Source: CBDBCK01 sp965203345 (GTDB taxonomy: Bacteria; Chloroflexota; Dehalococcoidia; Lucifugimonadales; Lucifugimonadaceae). From it: 64,000 nucleotides of DNA. The position numbers and the translations under genes were made by a program. This document shows, in pieces, positions 39,101 through 54,100 of this stretch. Numbering within the stretch: the stretch's first letter is position 1; the number at the start of each line of letters is the position of its first letter. Under the pieces are notes generated by a model. That model was not told the DNA's origin. It did not search any database and saw nothing but the letters and a program-made list of their open reading frames with translations. The stretch spans positions 496,001-560,000 of the forward strand of contig CBDBCK010000027.1 in the NCBI GenBank assembly GCA_965203345.1. The letters are read 5' to 3'.

Positions 39101-42100
39101 CCTCGTCGTTCGGTGTCTGTAAATGTATTAGCGAGCGGTTTGGGTGGAGCCACGGAAGATGATTACATTTTGTCCTTCACTTCATTCACGTTTGGTCCTG
39201 AAGAAAGAGAAGCAACGCTTGATGTAAGTGCGGTTGAGGATTCGGCTGACGATGACGGAGAGAGGGTATCTCTGGAGCTGATGATAGATCCTTCATCGTC
39301 CAATGTATCTTTGGGATCTCAGTCAACTGAGGAAGTGTTGATATTGGATGACGATGAAGCAGTTAATGAACGCCCTGTATCGGATGCTGGCCCTGACCAG
39401 ACAGTGGCAGAAGGTGTGTTGGTGACATTAGACGGTAGCGGCAGTACGGATCCTGAAGGCGGTGCACTGTCATATTCGTGGGTTCAGGCTTCAGGTGAGG
39501 CTGTGACACTATCGGATTCTTCTATTGCTCAACCTACGTTTACTTCACCGGTTGATCTGTCAAGAGACGCGGAGCTTTTGTTCACCCTGGTTGTGACAGA
39601 TGACACTGACCAGACAAGTGCCCCGGATACAGTATTGATAACGGTTGAAGCATCTACTCCTACTGTGGTTGTGTCTTTCGTATCAGATGATTACGCGGTA
39701 TCGGAAGGTTCTTCTGTGTCAGTGGGTATAGTTCTGGATATAGTGCCTCGTCGGACGGTGTCTGTAAATGTATTAGCGAGCGGTTTGGGTGGAGCCACGG
39801 AAGATGACTACCGTTTGTCCTTCACTTCATTCACGTTTGGCCCTGAAGAAAGAGAAGCAACGCTTGCTGTAAGTGCGGTTGAGGATTTGGATGACGATGA
39901 CGGAGAGAGCGTATCTCTGGAGCTGATGATAGATCCTTCATCATCCAATGTATCGTTGGGATCTCCTTCAATTGAGGAAGTATTGATATTGGACGATGAC
40001 GTAGTAGTTAATGAACGACCTGTAGCGGATGCTGGCCCTGACCAGACAGTGTCAGAAGGTGTGTTGGTGACGTTAGACGGTAGTGGCAGTACGGATACTG
40101 AAGGCGGTGCACTGTCATATTCGTGGGTTCAGGCTTCAGGTGAGTCTGTGACACTGTCGGATTCTACTATTGCTCAACCTACGTTTACTTCCCCGGTTGA
40201 TCTGTCAAGAGACGCTGAGCTTTTGTTCACCCTAGTTGTGACAGATGACACTGACCAGACAAGTGCCATTTCGGATACAGTATTGATAACGGTTGAAGCG
40301 TCTACTCCTACTGTGGTTGTGTCTTTCGTATCAGCTGATTATCAGGTATTGGAAGGATCTTCCGTGGAGGTTCTTGCAGTTCTGGATATGGCACCTCGTC
40401 GTTCGGTGTCTGTAAATGTATTAGCGAGTGGTTTGGGTGGAGCCACGGAAGATGATTACATTTTGTCTGTCACTTCATTCACGTTTGGTCCTGAAGCAAG
40501 CGAAGCAACACTTGCTGTAACTGCGGTTGACGATCTGGTTGACGATGACGGAGAGAGGGTATCTCTGGAGCTGACTCTGGACTCTTCATCTTCCAATGTG
40601 TCTTTGGGATCTCCTTCAATTGAGGAAGTATTGCTACTGGACGACGACGATCCTCTAGTGGAGGTGTCATTCGGCTCTGTGTCTTATGACTTGTCGGAAG
40701 ACGGATCAACGACGGTATCGGTTGAGCTTAGTGTGGATCCTGAGCGGGATCTGTTGGTAACGGTGTTCTCTACGGGAGCTGTTTCATCATTGAGTGGAGT
40801 TCCTTCATCCGTAACGTTTGTTTCGGGAGAAACGTTACAACAGTTTGTTGTATCAGGTGTAGATGACGCGGACCTTCTGGACGGAGTAGTGGAACTTACG
40901 TTGAGTGTTCCATTGGAAGATACTCGTGCGTTGTTAGGTGATCCTTCGGCTACAACGTTGAACGTTTTGGATGACGATGTACCATTACTGGATGTGTCAT
41001 TCGGTTCATCTGTTTACAGAGTTGAGGAGGGCAGATCTGTAACTGTAACTGTAATTTTGAGTGGCGTCCCTGATCGTGAGGTTACCCTGGATATACTGTC
41101 TCTGGGTCAAGGCGGAGCTGAGGAAGAGGTTGACTACAGTTTGTCTGTTGTCTCTGTAACGTTTGATTCTGACGCGACTAGAGCGACCTTTACGCTGAGT
41201 GCTTCTTCGGACGACTTTGACGACGATGATGAGAGCGTTGTTTTGAGCTTTGCGGATCCACTTCCTTCTGGTATTTCACGAGTGGAACCATCGACTACAG
41301 AGGTGTCAATATTGGACGATGATGCAGCAGTTAATGAACGACCTGTAGCGGATGCTGGCCCTGACCAGACAGTGATGGAAGGTGTGTTGGTGACGTTAGA
41401 CGGTAGTGGTAGTACGGATCCTGAAGGCGGTGCACTGTCATATTCGTGGCTTCAGGCTTCAGGTGAGACTGTAATACTGTCCGATTCTACTATTGCTCAA
41501 CCTACGTTTACTTCCCCGGTTGGTCTGTCAAGAGACGCGGAGCTTTCGTTCACCCTAGTTGTGACAGATGACACTGACCAGACAAGTGCCCTGGATACAG
41601 TATTGATAACAGTTGAAGCGTCTAACCCTGCGGTGGTTGTGTCTTTCGTATCAGATGATTACGCGGTATCGGAAGGATCTTCTGTGTCAGTGGGTATAGT
41701 TCTGGATATAGAACCTCGTCGTTCGGTGTCTGTAAATGTATTAGCGAGCGGTTTGGGTGGAGCCACGGAAGATGATTACATTTTGTCCTTCACTTCATTC
41801 ACGTTTGGCCCTGAAGAAAGAGAAGCAACGCTGGCTGTAACTGCGGTTGAGGATTCGGCTGATGAAGACGGAGAGAGGGTATCTCTGGAGCTGACTCTGG
41901 ACCCTTCATCTTCCAATGTGTCTTTGGGATCTCCTTCAATTGAGGAAGTATTGCTATTGGATGACGATGCAGTAGTTAATGAACGACCTGTTGCGGATGC
42001 TGGCCCTGACCAGACAGTGTCAGAGGGTGTGTTGGTGACGTTGGACGGTAGCGGCAGTACGGATCCTGAAGGCGGTGCACTGTCATATTCTTGGGTTCAG

Positions 42101-45100
42101 GCTTCAGGTGAGACTGTGACACTGTCGGATTCTACTATTGCTCAACCTACGTTTACTTCCCCGGTTGATCTGTCAAGAGACGCTGAGCTTTTGTTCACCC
42201 TAGTTGTGACAGATGACACTGACCAGACAAGTGCCATTTCGGATACAGTATTGATAACGGTTGAAGCGTCTACTCCTACTGTGGTTGTGTCTTTCGTATC
42301 AGCTGATTATCAGGTATTGGAAGGATCTTCCGTGGAGGTTCTTGCAGTTCTGGATATGGGACCTCGTCGGACGGTGTCTGTAAATGTATTAGCGAGTGGT
42401 TTGGGTGGAGCCACGGAAGATGATTACATTTTGTCTGTCACTTCATTCACGTTTGGTCCTGAAGCAAGCGAAGCAACACTTGCTGTAACTGCGGTTGACG
42501 ATCTGGTTGACGATGACGGGGAGAGCGTGTCTCTGGATCTGATGATAGATTCTTCATCGTCCAATGTATCGTTGGGATCTCCATCGACTGCTGAAGTGTC
42601 AATATTGGATGACGATGCAGTAGTTAATGAACGACCTGTAGCGGATGCTGGCCCTGACCAGACAGTGATGGAAGGTGTGTTGGTGACGTTAGACGGTAGT
42701 GGCAGTACGGATCCTGAAGGCGGTGTACTGTTATATTCGTGGGTTCAGGCTTCAGGTGAGACTGTGACACTGTCGGATTCTACTGTTGCTCAACCTACGT
42801 TTACTTCCCCTGTTGATCTGTCAAGAGACGCGGAGCTTTCGTTCACCCTGGTTGTGACAGATGACACTGACCAGACAAGTGCCCCGGATACAGTATTGAT
42901 AACGGTTGAAGCATCTACTCCTACTGTGGTTGTGTCTTTCGTATCAGCTGATTACGCGGTATCGGAAGGTTCTTCTGTGTCAGTGGGTATAGTTCTGGAT
43001 ATAGTGCCTCGTCGGACGGTGTCTGTAAATGTATTAGCGAGCGGTTTGGGTGGAGCCACGGAAGATGACTACCGTTTGTCCTTCACTTCATTCACGTTTG
43101 GTCCTGAAGAAAGCGAAGCAACGCTTGCTGTAAGTGCGGTTGACGATTCGGCTGACGATGACGGAGAGAGGGTATCTCTGGAGCTGATGATAGATTCTTC
43201 ATCGTCCAATGTATCGTTGGGATCTCCATCAACTGAGGAAGTGTTGATATTGGATGACGACGTAGTAGTTAATGAACGACCTGTTGCGGATGCTGGCCCT
43301 GATCAGACAGTGGCGGAAGGTGTGTTGGTGACGTTAGACGGTAGTGGCAGTACGGATCCTGAAGGCGGTGCACTGTCATATTCGTGGGTTCAGGCTTCAG
43401 GTGAGGCTGTGACACTGTCGGATTCTACTATTGCTCAACCTACGTTTACTTCACCTGTTGATCTTTCAAGAGACGCTGAGCTTTTGTTCACCCTTGTTGT
43501 GACAGATGACACTGACCAGACAAGTGCCATTTCGGATACAGTATTGATAACGGTTGAAGCATCTACTCCTACTGTGGTTGTGTCTTTCGTATCAGCTGAT
43601 TATCAGGTATCGGAAGGATCTTCCGTGGAGGTTCTTGCAGTTCTGGATATAGAACCTCGTCGTTCGGTGTCTGTAAATGTATTAGCGAACGGTTTGGGTG
43701 GAGCCACGGAAGATGATTACATTTTGTCGGCCACTTCATTCACGTTTGGTACTGAAGCAAGCGAAGCAACGCTGGTTGTAACTGCGATTGACGATCTGGC
43801 TGACGATGACGGGGAGAGCGTGTCTCTGGATCTGATGATAGATTCTTCATCGTCCAATGTATCGTTGGGTTCTCCATCGACTGCTGAAGTGTCAATATTG
43901 GATGACGACGCAGTAGTTAATGAACGACCTGTTGCAGATGCTGGCCCTGACCAGACAGTGATGGAAGGTGTGTTGGTGACGTTAGACGGTAGCGGCAGTA
44001 CGGATCCTGAAGGCGGTGCACTGTCATATTCGTGGGTTCAGGCTTCAGGTGAGACTGTGACACTGTCGGATTCTACTGTTGCTCAACCTACGTTTACTTC
44101 CCCTGTTGATCTTTCAAGAGACGCGGAGCTTTCGTTCACCCTAGTTGTGACAGATGACACTGACCAGACAAGTGCCATTTCGGATACATTATTGATAACG
44201 GTTGAAGCATCTACTCCTACTGTGGTTGTGTCTTTCGTATCAGCTGATTATGAGGTATCGGAAGGATCTTCCGTGGAGGTTCTTGCAGTTCTGGATATAG
44301 TACCTCGTCGGACGGTGTCTGTAAATGTATTAGCGAGCGGTTTGGGTGGAGCCACGGAAGATGACTACCGTTTGTCGGCCACTTCATTCACGTTTGGTCC
44401 TGAAGCAAGCGAAGCAACGCTTGCGGTAAGTGCGGTTGACGATTCGGCTGACGATGACGGGGAGAGCGTGTCTCTGGATCTGATGATAGATTCTTCATCG
44501 TCCAATGTATCGTTGGGTTCTCCATCGACTGCTGAAGTGTCAATATTGGATGACGACGCAGCAGTTAATGAACGACCTGTAGCGGATGCTGGCCCTGACC
44601 AGACAGTAGCAGAAGGTGTGTTGGTGACGTTAGACGGTAGCGGCAGTACGGATCCTGAAGGCGGTGCACTGTCATATTCGTGGGTTCAGGCTTCAGGTGA
44701 GACTGTGACACTGTCGGATTCTACTGTTGCTCAACCTACGTTTACTTCCCCGGTTGATCTGTCAAGAGACGCGGAGCTTTTGTTCACCCTGGTTGTGACG
44801 GATGACACTGACCAGACAAGTGCCTCGGATACAGTATTGATAACGGTTGAAGCATCTACTCCTACTGTGGTTGTGTCTTTCGTATCAGCTGATTATGAGG
44901 TATCGGAAGGATCTTCCGTGGAGGTTCTTGCAGTTCTGGATATAGTACCTCGTCGGACGGTATCTGTAAATGTATTAGCGAGCGGTTTGGGTGGAGCCAC
45001 GGAAGATGACTACCGTTTGTCGGCCACTTCACTCACGTTTGGTCCTGAAGCAAGCGAAGCAACGCTTGCTGTAACTGCGGTTGAGGATTCGGCTGAGGAA

Positions 45101-48100
45101 GACGGAGAGAGGGTGTCTCTGGAGCTGATGATAGATCCTTCATTGTCCAATGTATCGTTGGGTTCTCCATCGACTGCTGAAGTGTCAATATTGGATGACG
45201 AGGTAGTAGTTAATGAACGACCTGTTGCGGATGCTGGCCCTGACCAGACAGTGACGGAAGGTGTGTTGGTGACGTTAGACGGTAGTGGCAGTACGGATCC
45301 TGAAGGCGGTGCACTGTCATATTCGTGGGTTCAGGCTTCAGGTGAGACTGTGATACTGTCCGATTCTGCTATTGCTCAACCTACGTTTACTTCCCCTGTT
45401 GATCTGTCAAGAGACGCTGAGCTTTTGTTCACCCTTGTTGTGACAGATGACACTGACCAGACAAGTGCCCCGGATACAGTATTGATAACGGTTGAAGCTG
45501 CTACTCCTACTGTGGTTGTGTCTTTCGTATCAGATGATTACGCGGTATCGGAAGGTTCTTCTGTGTCAGTGGGTATAGTTCTGGATATAGTGCCTCGTCG
45601 GACGGTGTCTGTAAATGTATTAGCGAGCGGTTTGGGTGGAGCCACGGAAGATGACTACCGTTTGTCCTTCACTTCATTCACGTTTGGTCCTGAAGAAAGA
45701 GAAGCAACGCTTGCTGTAAGTGCGGTTGAGGATTTGGATGACGATGATGGGGAAAGCGTGTCTCTGGAGCTGATGATAGATTCATCATCGTCCAATGTAT
45801 CGTTGGGATCTCGGTCAACTGAGGAAGTATTGATATTGGATGATGATGCAGTAGTTAATGAACGACCTGTTGCGGATGCTGGCCCTGACCAGACAGTGAC
45901 GGAAGGTGTGTTGGTGACGTTAGACGGTAGTGGCAGTACGGATCCTGAAGGTGGTGCACTGTCATATTCGTGGGTTCAGGCTTCAGGTGAGTCTGTGACA
46001 CTGTCGGATTCTACTGTTGCCGAACCTACGTTTACTTCCCCTGTTGATCTGTCAAGAGACGTGGAGCTTTCGTTCACCCTGGTTGTGACAGATGACACTG
46101 GCCAGACAAGTGCCATTTCGGATACAGTATTGATAACGGTTGAAGCATCTACTCCTACTGTGGTTGTGTCTTTCGTATCAGCTGATTATCAGGTATCGGA
46201 AGGATCTTCCGTGGAGGTTCTTGCAGTTCTGGATATGGCACCTCGTCGTTCGGTGTCTGTAAATGTATTAGCGAGCGGTTTGGGTGGAGCAACGGAAGAG
46301 GACTACCGTTTGTCGGCCACTTCATTCACGTTTGGTCCTGAAGCAAGCGAAGCAACGCTGGTTGTAACTGCGGTTGACGATTCGGCTGACGATGACGGGG
46401 AGAGCGTGTCTCTGGATCTGATGATAGATCCTTCATCGTCCAATGTATCGTTGGGTTCTCCATCAACTGAGGAAGTGTTGATACTGGATGACGATGCAGC
46501 AGTTAATGAACGACCTGTTGCGGATGCTGGCCCTGACCAGACAGTAGCAGAAGGTGTGTTGGTGACGTTAGACGGTAGCGGCAGTACGGATACTGAAGGC
46601 GGTGCACTGTTATATTCGTGGGTTCAGGCTTCAGGTGAGACTGTGACACTGTCCGATTCTTCTGTTGCTCAACCTACGTTTACTTCCCCTGTTGATCTGT
46701 CAAGAGACGCGGAGCTTTCGTTCACCCTGGTTGTGACAGATGACACTGACCAGACAAGTGCCATTTCGGATACAGTATTGATAACGGTTGAAGCTTCTAA
46801 TCCTGCAGTGGTTGTGTCTTTCGTATCAGCTGATTATCAGGTATCGGAAGGTTCTTCAGTGCCAGTGGTTATAGTTCTGGATATAGTACCTCGTCGTTCG
46901 GTGTCTGTAAATGTATTAGCGATCGGTTTGGGTGGAGCAACGGAAGATGATTACATTTTGTCCTTCACTTCATTCACGTTTGGTCCTGAAGAAAGAGAAG
47001 CAACGCTTGATGTAACTGCGGTTGATGATTCGGCTGACGATGACGGGGAGAGGGTATCTCTGGAGCTGATGATAGATTCTTCATCGTCCAATGTATCTTT
47101 GGGATCTCAGTCAACTGAGGAAGTGTTGATATTGGATGACGATGAAGCAGTTAATGAACGCCCTGTATCGGATGCTGGCCCTGACCAGACAGTGACGGAA
47201 GGTGTGTTGGTGACATTAGACGGTAGCGGCAGTACGGATCCTGAAGGCGGTGCACTGTCATATTCGTGGGTTCAGGCTTCAGGTGAGACTGTGACACTAT
47301 CGGATTCTACTATTGCTCAACCTACGTTTACTTCCCCGGTTGATCTGTCAAGAGACGCTGAGCTTTTGTTCACCCTGGTTGTGACAGATGACACTGACCA
47401 GACAAGTGCCATTTCGGATACAGTATTGATAACGGTTGAAGCATCTACTCCTACTGTGGTTGTGTCTTTCGTATCAGCTGATTATGAGGTATCGGAAGGA
47501 TCTTCCGTGGAGGTTCTTGCAGTTCTGGATATAGTACCTCGTCGTTCGGTGTCTGTAAATGTATTAGCGAGCGGTTTGGGTGGAGCAACGGAAGATGATT
47601 ACATTTTGTCCTTCACTTCATTCACGTTTGGTCCTGAAGCAAGAGAAGCAACGCTTGCTGTAAGTGCGGTTGAGGATTCGGCTGATGAAGACGGAGAGAG
47701 GGTATCTCTGGATCTGATGATAGATCCTTCATCGTCCAATGTATCGTTGGGATCTCCTTCAATTGAGGAAGTATTGCTATTGGATGACGACGCAGTAGTT
47801 AATGAACGACCTGTATCGGATGCTGGCCCTGATCAGACAGTGGCGGAAGGTGTGTTGGTGACGTTAGACGGTAGTGGCAGTACGGATCCTGAAGGCGGTG
47901 CACTGTCATATTCGTGGGTTCAGGCTTCAGGTGAGTCTGTGACACTGTCGGATTCTACTATTGCTCAACCTACGTTTACTTCCCCTGTTGATCTGTCAAG
48001 AGACGCGGAGCTTTCGTTCACCCTGGTTGTGACAGATGACACTGACCAGACAAGTGCCATTTCGGATACAGTATTGATAACAGTTGAAGCATCTACTCCT

Positions 48101-51100
48101 ACTGTAGTTGTGTCTTTCGTATCAGCTGATTATGAGGTATTGGAAGGATCTTCCGTGGAGGTTCTTGCAGTTCTGGATATAGTACCTCGTCGGACGGTGT
48201 CTGTAAATGTATTAGCGAGTGGTTTGGGTGGAGCAACGGAAGATGACTACCGTTTGTCGGCCACTTCATTCACGTTTGGTCCTGAAGCAAGCGAAGCAAC
48301 GCTGGTTGTAACTGCGATTGACGATCTGGCTGACGATGACGGAGAGAGGGTGTCTCTGGAGCTGATGATAGATTCTTCATCGTCCAATGTATCGTTGGGA
48401 TCTCAGTCAACTGAGGAAGTGTTGATATTGGATGACGACGTAGCAGTTAATGAACGACCTGTTGCGGATGCTGGCCCTGATCAGACAGTGGCGGAAGGTG
48501 TGTTGGTGACGTTAGACGGTAGTGGCAGTACGGATCCTGAAGGCGGTGCACTGTCATATTCGTGGGTTCAGGCTTCAGGTGAGTCTGTGACACTGTCGGA
48601 TTCTACTGTTGCTCAACCTACGTTTACTTCCCCGGTTGATCTGTCAAGAGACGCTGAGCTTTCGTTCACCCTGGTTGTGACAGATGACACTGACCAGACA
48701 AGTGCCATTTCGGATACAGTATTGATAACGGTTGAAGCATCTACTCCTACTGTGGTTGTGTCTTTCGTATCAGCTGATTATGAGGTATCGGAAGGATCTT
48801 CCGTGGAGGTTCTTGCAGTTCTGGATATAGTACCTCGTCGGACGGTGTCTGTAAATGTATTAGCGAGTGGTTTGGGTGGAGCCACGGAAGATGACTACCG
48901 TTTGTCGGCCACTTCATTCACGTTTGGTCCTGAAGCAAGAGAAGCAACGCTGGTTGTAACTGCGATTGACGATCTGGCTGACGATGACGGGGAGAGCGTG
49001 TCTCTGGAGCTGATGATAGATCCTTCATCGTCCAATGTATCGTTGGGATCTCAATCAACTGAGGAAGTGTTGATATTGGATGACGACGTAGTAGTTAATG
49101 AACGACCTGTTGCGGATGCTGGCCCTGACCAGACAGTGACGGAAGGTGTGTTGGTGACGTTAGACGGTAGTGGCAGTACGGATCCTGAAGGCGGTGCACT
49201 GTTATATTCGTGGGTTCAGGCTTCAGGTGAGTCTGTGATACTGTCCGATTCTTCTATTGCTCAACCTACGTTTACTTCACCGGTTGGTCTTTCAAGAGAC
49301 GCTGAGCTTTCGTTCACCCTGGTTGTGACAGATGACACTGACCAGACAAGTGCCATTTCGGATACAGTATTGATAACGGTTGAAGCTTCTAATCCTGCAG
49401 TGGTTGTGTCTTTCGTATCAGCTGATTATCAGGTATCGGAAGGTTCTTCAGTGCCAGTGGGTATAGTTCTGGATATAGTACCTCGTCGTTCGGTGTCTGT
49501 AAATGTATTAGCGAGCGGTTTGGGTGGAGCAACGGAAGATGATTACATTTTGTCCTTCACTTCATTCACGTTTGGTCCTGAAGCAAGAGAAGCAACGCTT
49601 GCTGTAAGTGCGGTTGAGGATTCGGCTGATGAAGACGGAGAGAGGGTATCTCTGGATCTGATGATAGATCCTTCATTGTCCAATGTATCGTTGGGATCTC
49701 CTTCAATTGAGGAAGTATTGCTATTGGATGACGACGCAGTAGTTAATGAACGACCTGTAGCGGATGCTGGCCCTGATCAGACAGTGGCGGAAGGTGTGTT
49801 GGTGACGTTAGACGGTAGTGGCAGTACGGATCCTGAAGGCGGTGCACTGTCATATTCGTGGGTTCAGGCTTCAGGTGAGTCTGTGACACTGTCGGATTCT
49901 ACTGTTGCTCAACCTACGTTTACTTCCCCGGTTGATCTGTCAAGAGACGCGGAGCTTTCGTTCACCCTGGTTGTGACAGATGACACTGACCAGACAAGTG
50001 CCATTTCGGATACAGTATTGATAACGGTTGAAGCATCTACTCCTACTGTAGTTGTGTCTTTCGTATCAGCTGATTATGAGGTATTGGAAGGATCTTCCGT
50101 GGAGGTTCTTGCAGTTCTGGATATAGTACCTCGTCGGACGGTGTCTGTAAATGTATTAGCGAGTGGTTTGGGTGGAGCAACGGAAGATGACTACCGTTTG
50201 TCGGCCACTTCATTCACGTTTGGTCCTGAAGAAAGCGAAGCAACGCTGGTTGTAACTGCGATTGACGATCTGGCTGACGATGACGGAGAGAGGGTATCTC
50301 TGGAGCTGATGATAGATCCTTCATTGTCCAATGTATCGTTGGGATCTCCTTCAATTGAGGAAGTATTGCTATTGGATGACGACGCAGTAGTTAATGAACG
50401 ACCTGTAGCGGATGCTGGCCCTGATCAGACAGTGGCGGAAGGTGTGTTGGTGACGTTAGACGGTAGTGGCAGTACGGATCCTGAAGGCGGTGCACTGTCA
50501 TATTCGTGGGTTCAGGCTTCAGGTGAGTCTGTGACACTGTCGGATTCTACTGTTGCTCAACCTACGTTTACTTCCCCGGTTGATCTGTCAAGAGACGCAG
50601 AGCTTTTGTTCTCGCTTGCTGTGACAGATGGCTTTGGGCATACAAGTGCCATTTCGGATACAGTATTGATAACGGTTGAAGCATCTACTCCTACTGTGGT
50701 TGTGTCTTTCGTATCAGCTGATTATGAGGTATCGGAAGGATCTTCCGTGGAGGTTCTTGCAGTTCTGGATATATTACCTCGTCGGACGGTGTCTGTAAAT
50801 GTAGTAGTGAGCAGTTTGGGTGGAGCCACGGAAGATGATTACATTTTGTCGGACACTTCACTCACCTTTGGTCCTGAAGAGAGAGAAGCAACGCTGGATG
50901 TAAGTGCGGTTGACGATCTGGTTGACGATGACGGGGAGAGGGTGTCTCTGGAGCTGATGATAGATTCTTCATCGTCCAATGTATCGTTGGGATCTCAGTC
51001 AACTGAGGAAGTGTTGATATTGGATGACGACGTAGTAGTTAATGAACGACCTGTTGCGGATGCTGGCCCTGACCAGACAGTGACGGAAGGTGTGTTGGTG

Positions 51101-54100
51101 ACGTTAGACGGTAGTGGCAGTACGGATCCTGAAGGCGGTGCACTGTTATATTCGTGGGTTCAGGCTTCAGGTGAGTCTGTGATACTGTCCGATTCTGCTA
51201 TTGCTCAACCTACGTTTACTTCACCGGTTGGTCTTTCAAGAGACGCTGAGCTTTCGTTCACCCTGGTTGTGACAGATGACACTGACCAGACAAGTGCCAT
51301 TTCGGATACAGTATTGATAACGGTTGAAGCTTCTAATCCTGCAGTGGTTGTGTCTTTCGTATCAGCTGATTATCAGGTATCGGAAGGTTCTTCAGTGCCA
51401 GTGGGTATAGTTCTGGATATAGTACCTCGTCGTTCGGTGTCTGTAAATGTATTAGCGAGCGGTTTGGGTGGAGCAACGGAAGATGATTACATTTTGTCCT
51501 TCACTTCATTCACGTTTGGTCCTGAAGCAAGAGAAGCAACGCTTGCTGTAACTGCGGTTGACGATTCGGCTGACGATGACGGGGAGAGCGTGTCTCTGGA
51601 GCTGACTCTGGACTCTTCATCTTCCAATGTGTCTTTGGGATCTCCTTCAATTGAGGAAGTATTGCTATTGGACGATGATGATCCTCTAGTGGAGGTGTCA
51701 TTCGGCTCTGTGTCTTATGACTTGTCGGAAGACGGATCAACGACGGTATCGGTTGAGCTTAGTGTGGATCCTGAGCGGGATCTGTTGGTAACGGTGTTCT
51801 CTACGGGAGCTGTTTCATCATTGAGTGGAGTTCCTTCATCCGTAACGTTTGTTTCGGGAGAAACGTTACAACAGTTTGTTGTATCAGGTGTAGATGACGC
51901 GGACCTTCTGGATGGAGTAGTGGAACTTACGTTGAGTGTTCCATTGGAAGATACTCGTGCGTTGTTAGGTGATCCTTCGTCTACAACGTTGAACGTTTTG
52001 GATGACGATGTACCATTACTGGATGTGTCATTCGGTTCATCTGTTTACAGAGTTGAGGAGGGCAGATCTGTAACTGTAACTGTAATTTTGAGTGGCGTCC
52101 CTGATCGTGAGGTTACCCTGGATATACTGTCTCTGGGTCAAGGCGGAGCTGAGGAAGAGGTTGACTACAGTTTGTCTGTTGTCTCTGTAACGTTTGATTC
52201 TGACGCGACTAGAGCGACCTTTACGCTGAGTGCTTCTTCGGACGACTTTGACGACGATGATGAGAGCGTTGTTTTGAGCTTTGCGGATCCACTTCCTTCT
52301 GGTATTTCACGAGTGGAACCATCGACTACAGAGGTGTCAATATTGGACGATGATGCAGCAGTTAATGAACGACCTGTTGCGGATGCTGGCCCTGACCAGA
52401 CAGTGACGGAAGGTGTGTTGGTGACGTTAGACGGTAGCGGCAGTACGGATCCTGAAGGCGGTGCGCTGTCATATTCGTGGGTTCAGTCTTCAGGTGAGAC
52501 TGTGACACTGTCGGATTCTTCTATTGCTCAACCTACGTTTACTTCCCCTGTTGATCTGTCAAGAGACGCGGAACTTTCATTCACCCTGGTTGTGACAGAT
52601 GACACTGGCCAGACAAGTGCGGTTTCGGATACAGTATTGATAACAGTTGAAGCGTCTAACCCTGCTGTGGCTGTGTCTTTCGTATCAGATGATTACGCAG
52701 TATCGGAAGGTTCTTCTGTGTCAGTGGGTATAGTTCTGGATATGGCACCTCGTCGTTCGGTGTCTGTAAATGTATTAGCGAGCGGTTTGGGTGGAGCAAC
52801 GGAAGATGATTACCGTTTGTCCTTCACTTCATTCACGTTTGGTCCTGAAGAAAGAGAAGCAACGCTGGATGTAAGTGCGGTTGAGGATTCGACTGATGAA
52901 GACGGAGAGAGGGTATCTCTGGAGCTGACTCTGGACTCTTCATCTTCCAATGTGTCTTTGGGATCTCCTTCAATTGAGGAAGTATTGCTATTGGACGATG
53001 ATGAAGCAGTTAATGAACGACCTGTTGCGGATGCTGGCCCTGACCAGACAGTGACGGAAGGTGTGTTGGTGACGTTAGACGGTAGTGGCAGTACGGATAC
53101 TGAAGGCGGTGCACTGTCATATTCCTGGGTTCAGGAGTCAGGTCAGCCTGTAACACTGTCCGATTCTACTGTTGCCGAACCTACGTTTACTTCCCCTGTT
53201 GATCTGTCAAGAGACGCGGAGCTTTCATTCTCCCTCGTTGTGACAGATGACACTGACCAGACAAGTGCCATTTCGGATACAGTATTGATAACGGTTGAAG
53301 CGTCTAACCCTGCCGTGGTTGTGTCTTTCGTATCAGCTGATTATCAGGTATTGGAAGGATCTTCCGTGGAGGTTCTTGCAGTTCTGGATATGGCACCTCG
53401 TCGGACGGTGTCTGTAAATGTATTAGCGAGCGGTTTGGGTGGAGCAACGGAAGATGATTACATTTTGTCCTTCACTTCATTCACGTTTGGTCCTGAAGCA
53501 AGAGAAGCAACGCTTGCTGTAACTGCGGTTGACGATTCGGCTGACGATGACGGTGAGAGGGTATCTCTGGAGCTGATGATAGATTCTTCATCGTCCAATG
53601 TATCGTTGGGTTCTCCATCGACTGCTGAAGTGTCGATATTGGATGATGACGCAGCAGTTAATGAACGACCTGTAGCGGATGCTGGCCCTGACCAGACAGT
53701 GACGGAAGGTGTGTTGGTGACGTTAGACGGTAGTGGCAGCACGGATCCTGAAGGTGGTGCACTGTTATATTCGTGGGTTCAGGCTTCAGGTGAGTCTGTG
53801 ATACTGTCCGATTCTGCTATTGCTCAACCTACGTTTACTTCCCCTGTTGATCTGTCAAGAGACGCGGAGCTTTTGTTCACCCTGGTTGTGACAGATGACA
53901 CTGACCAGACAAGTGCCATTTCGGATACAGTATTGATAACAGTTGAAGCTGCTACTCCTACTGTGGTTGTGTCTTTCGTATCAGATGATTACGCGGTATC
54001 GGAAGGATCTTCTGTGTCAGTGGGTATAGTTCTGGATATAGTACCTCGTCGTTCGGTGTCTGTAAATGTATTAGCGAGTGGTTTGGGTGGAGCAACGGAA

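Noticed and set aside
40647..41329. Mobile element as explanation for the 675-bp insert
   Set aside because: No inverted termini, target-site duplication or transposase; it codes in frame for two Calx-beta domains at a domain boundary.
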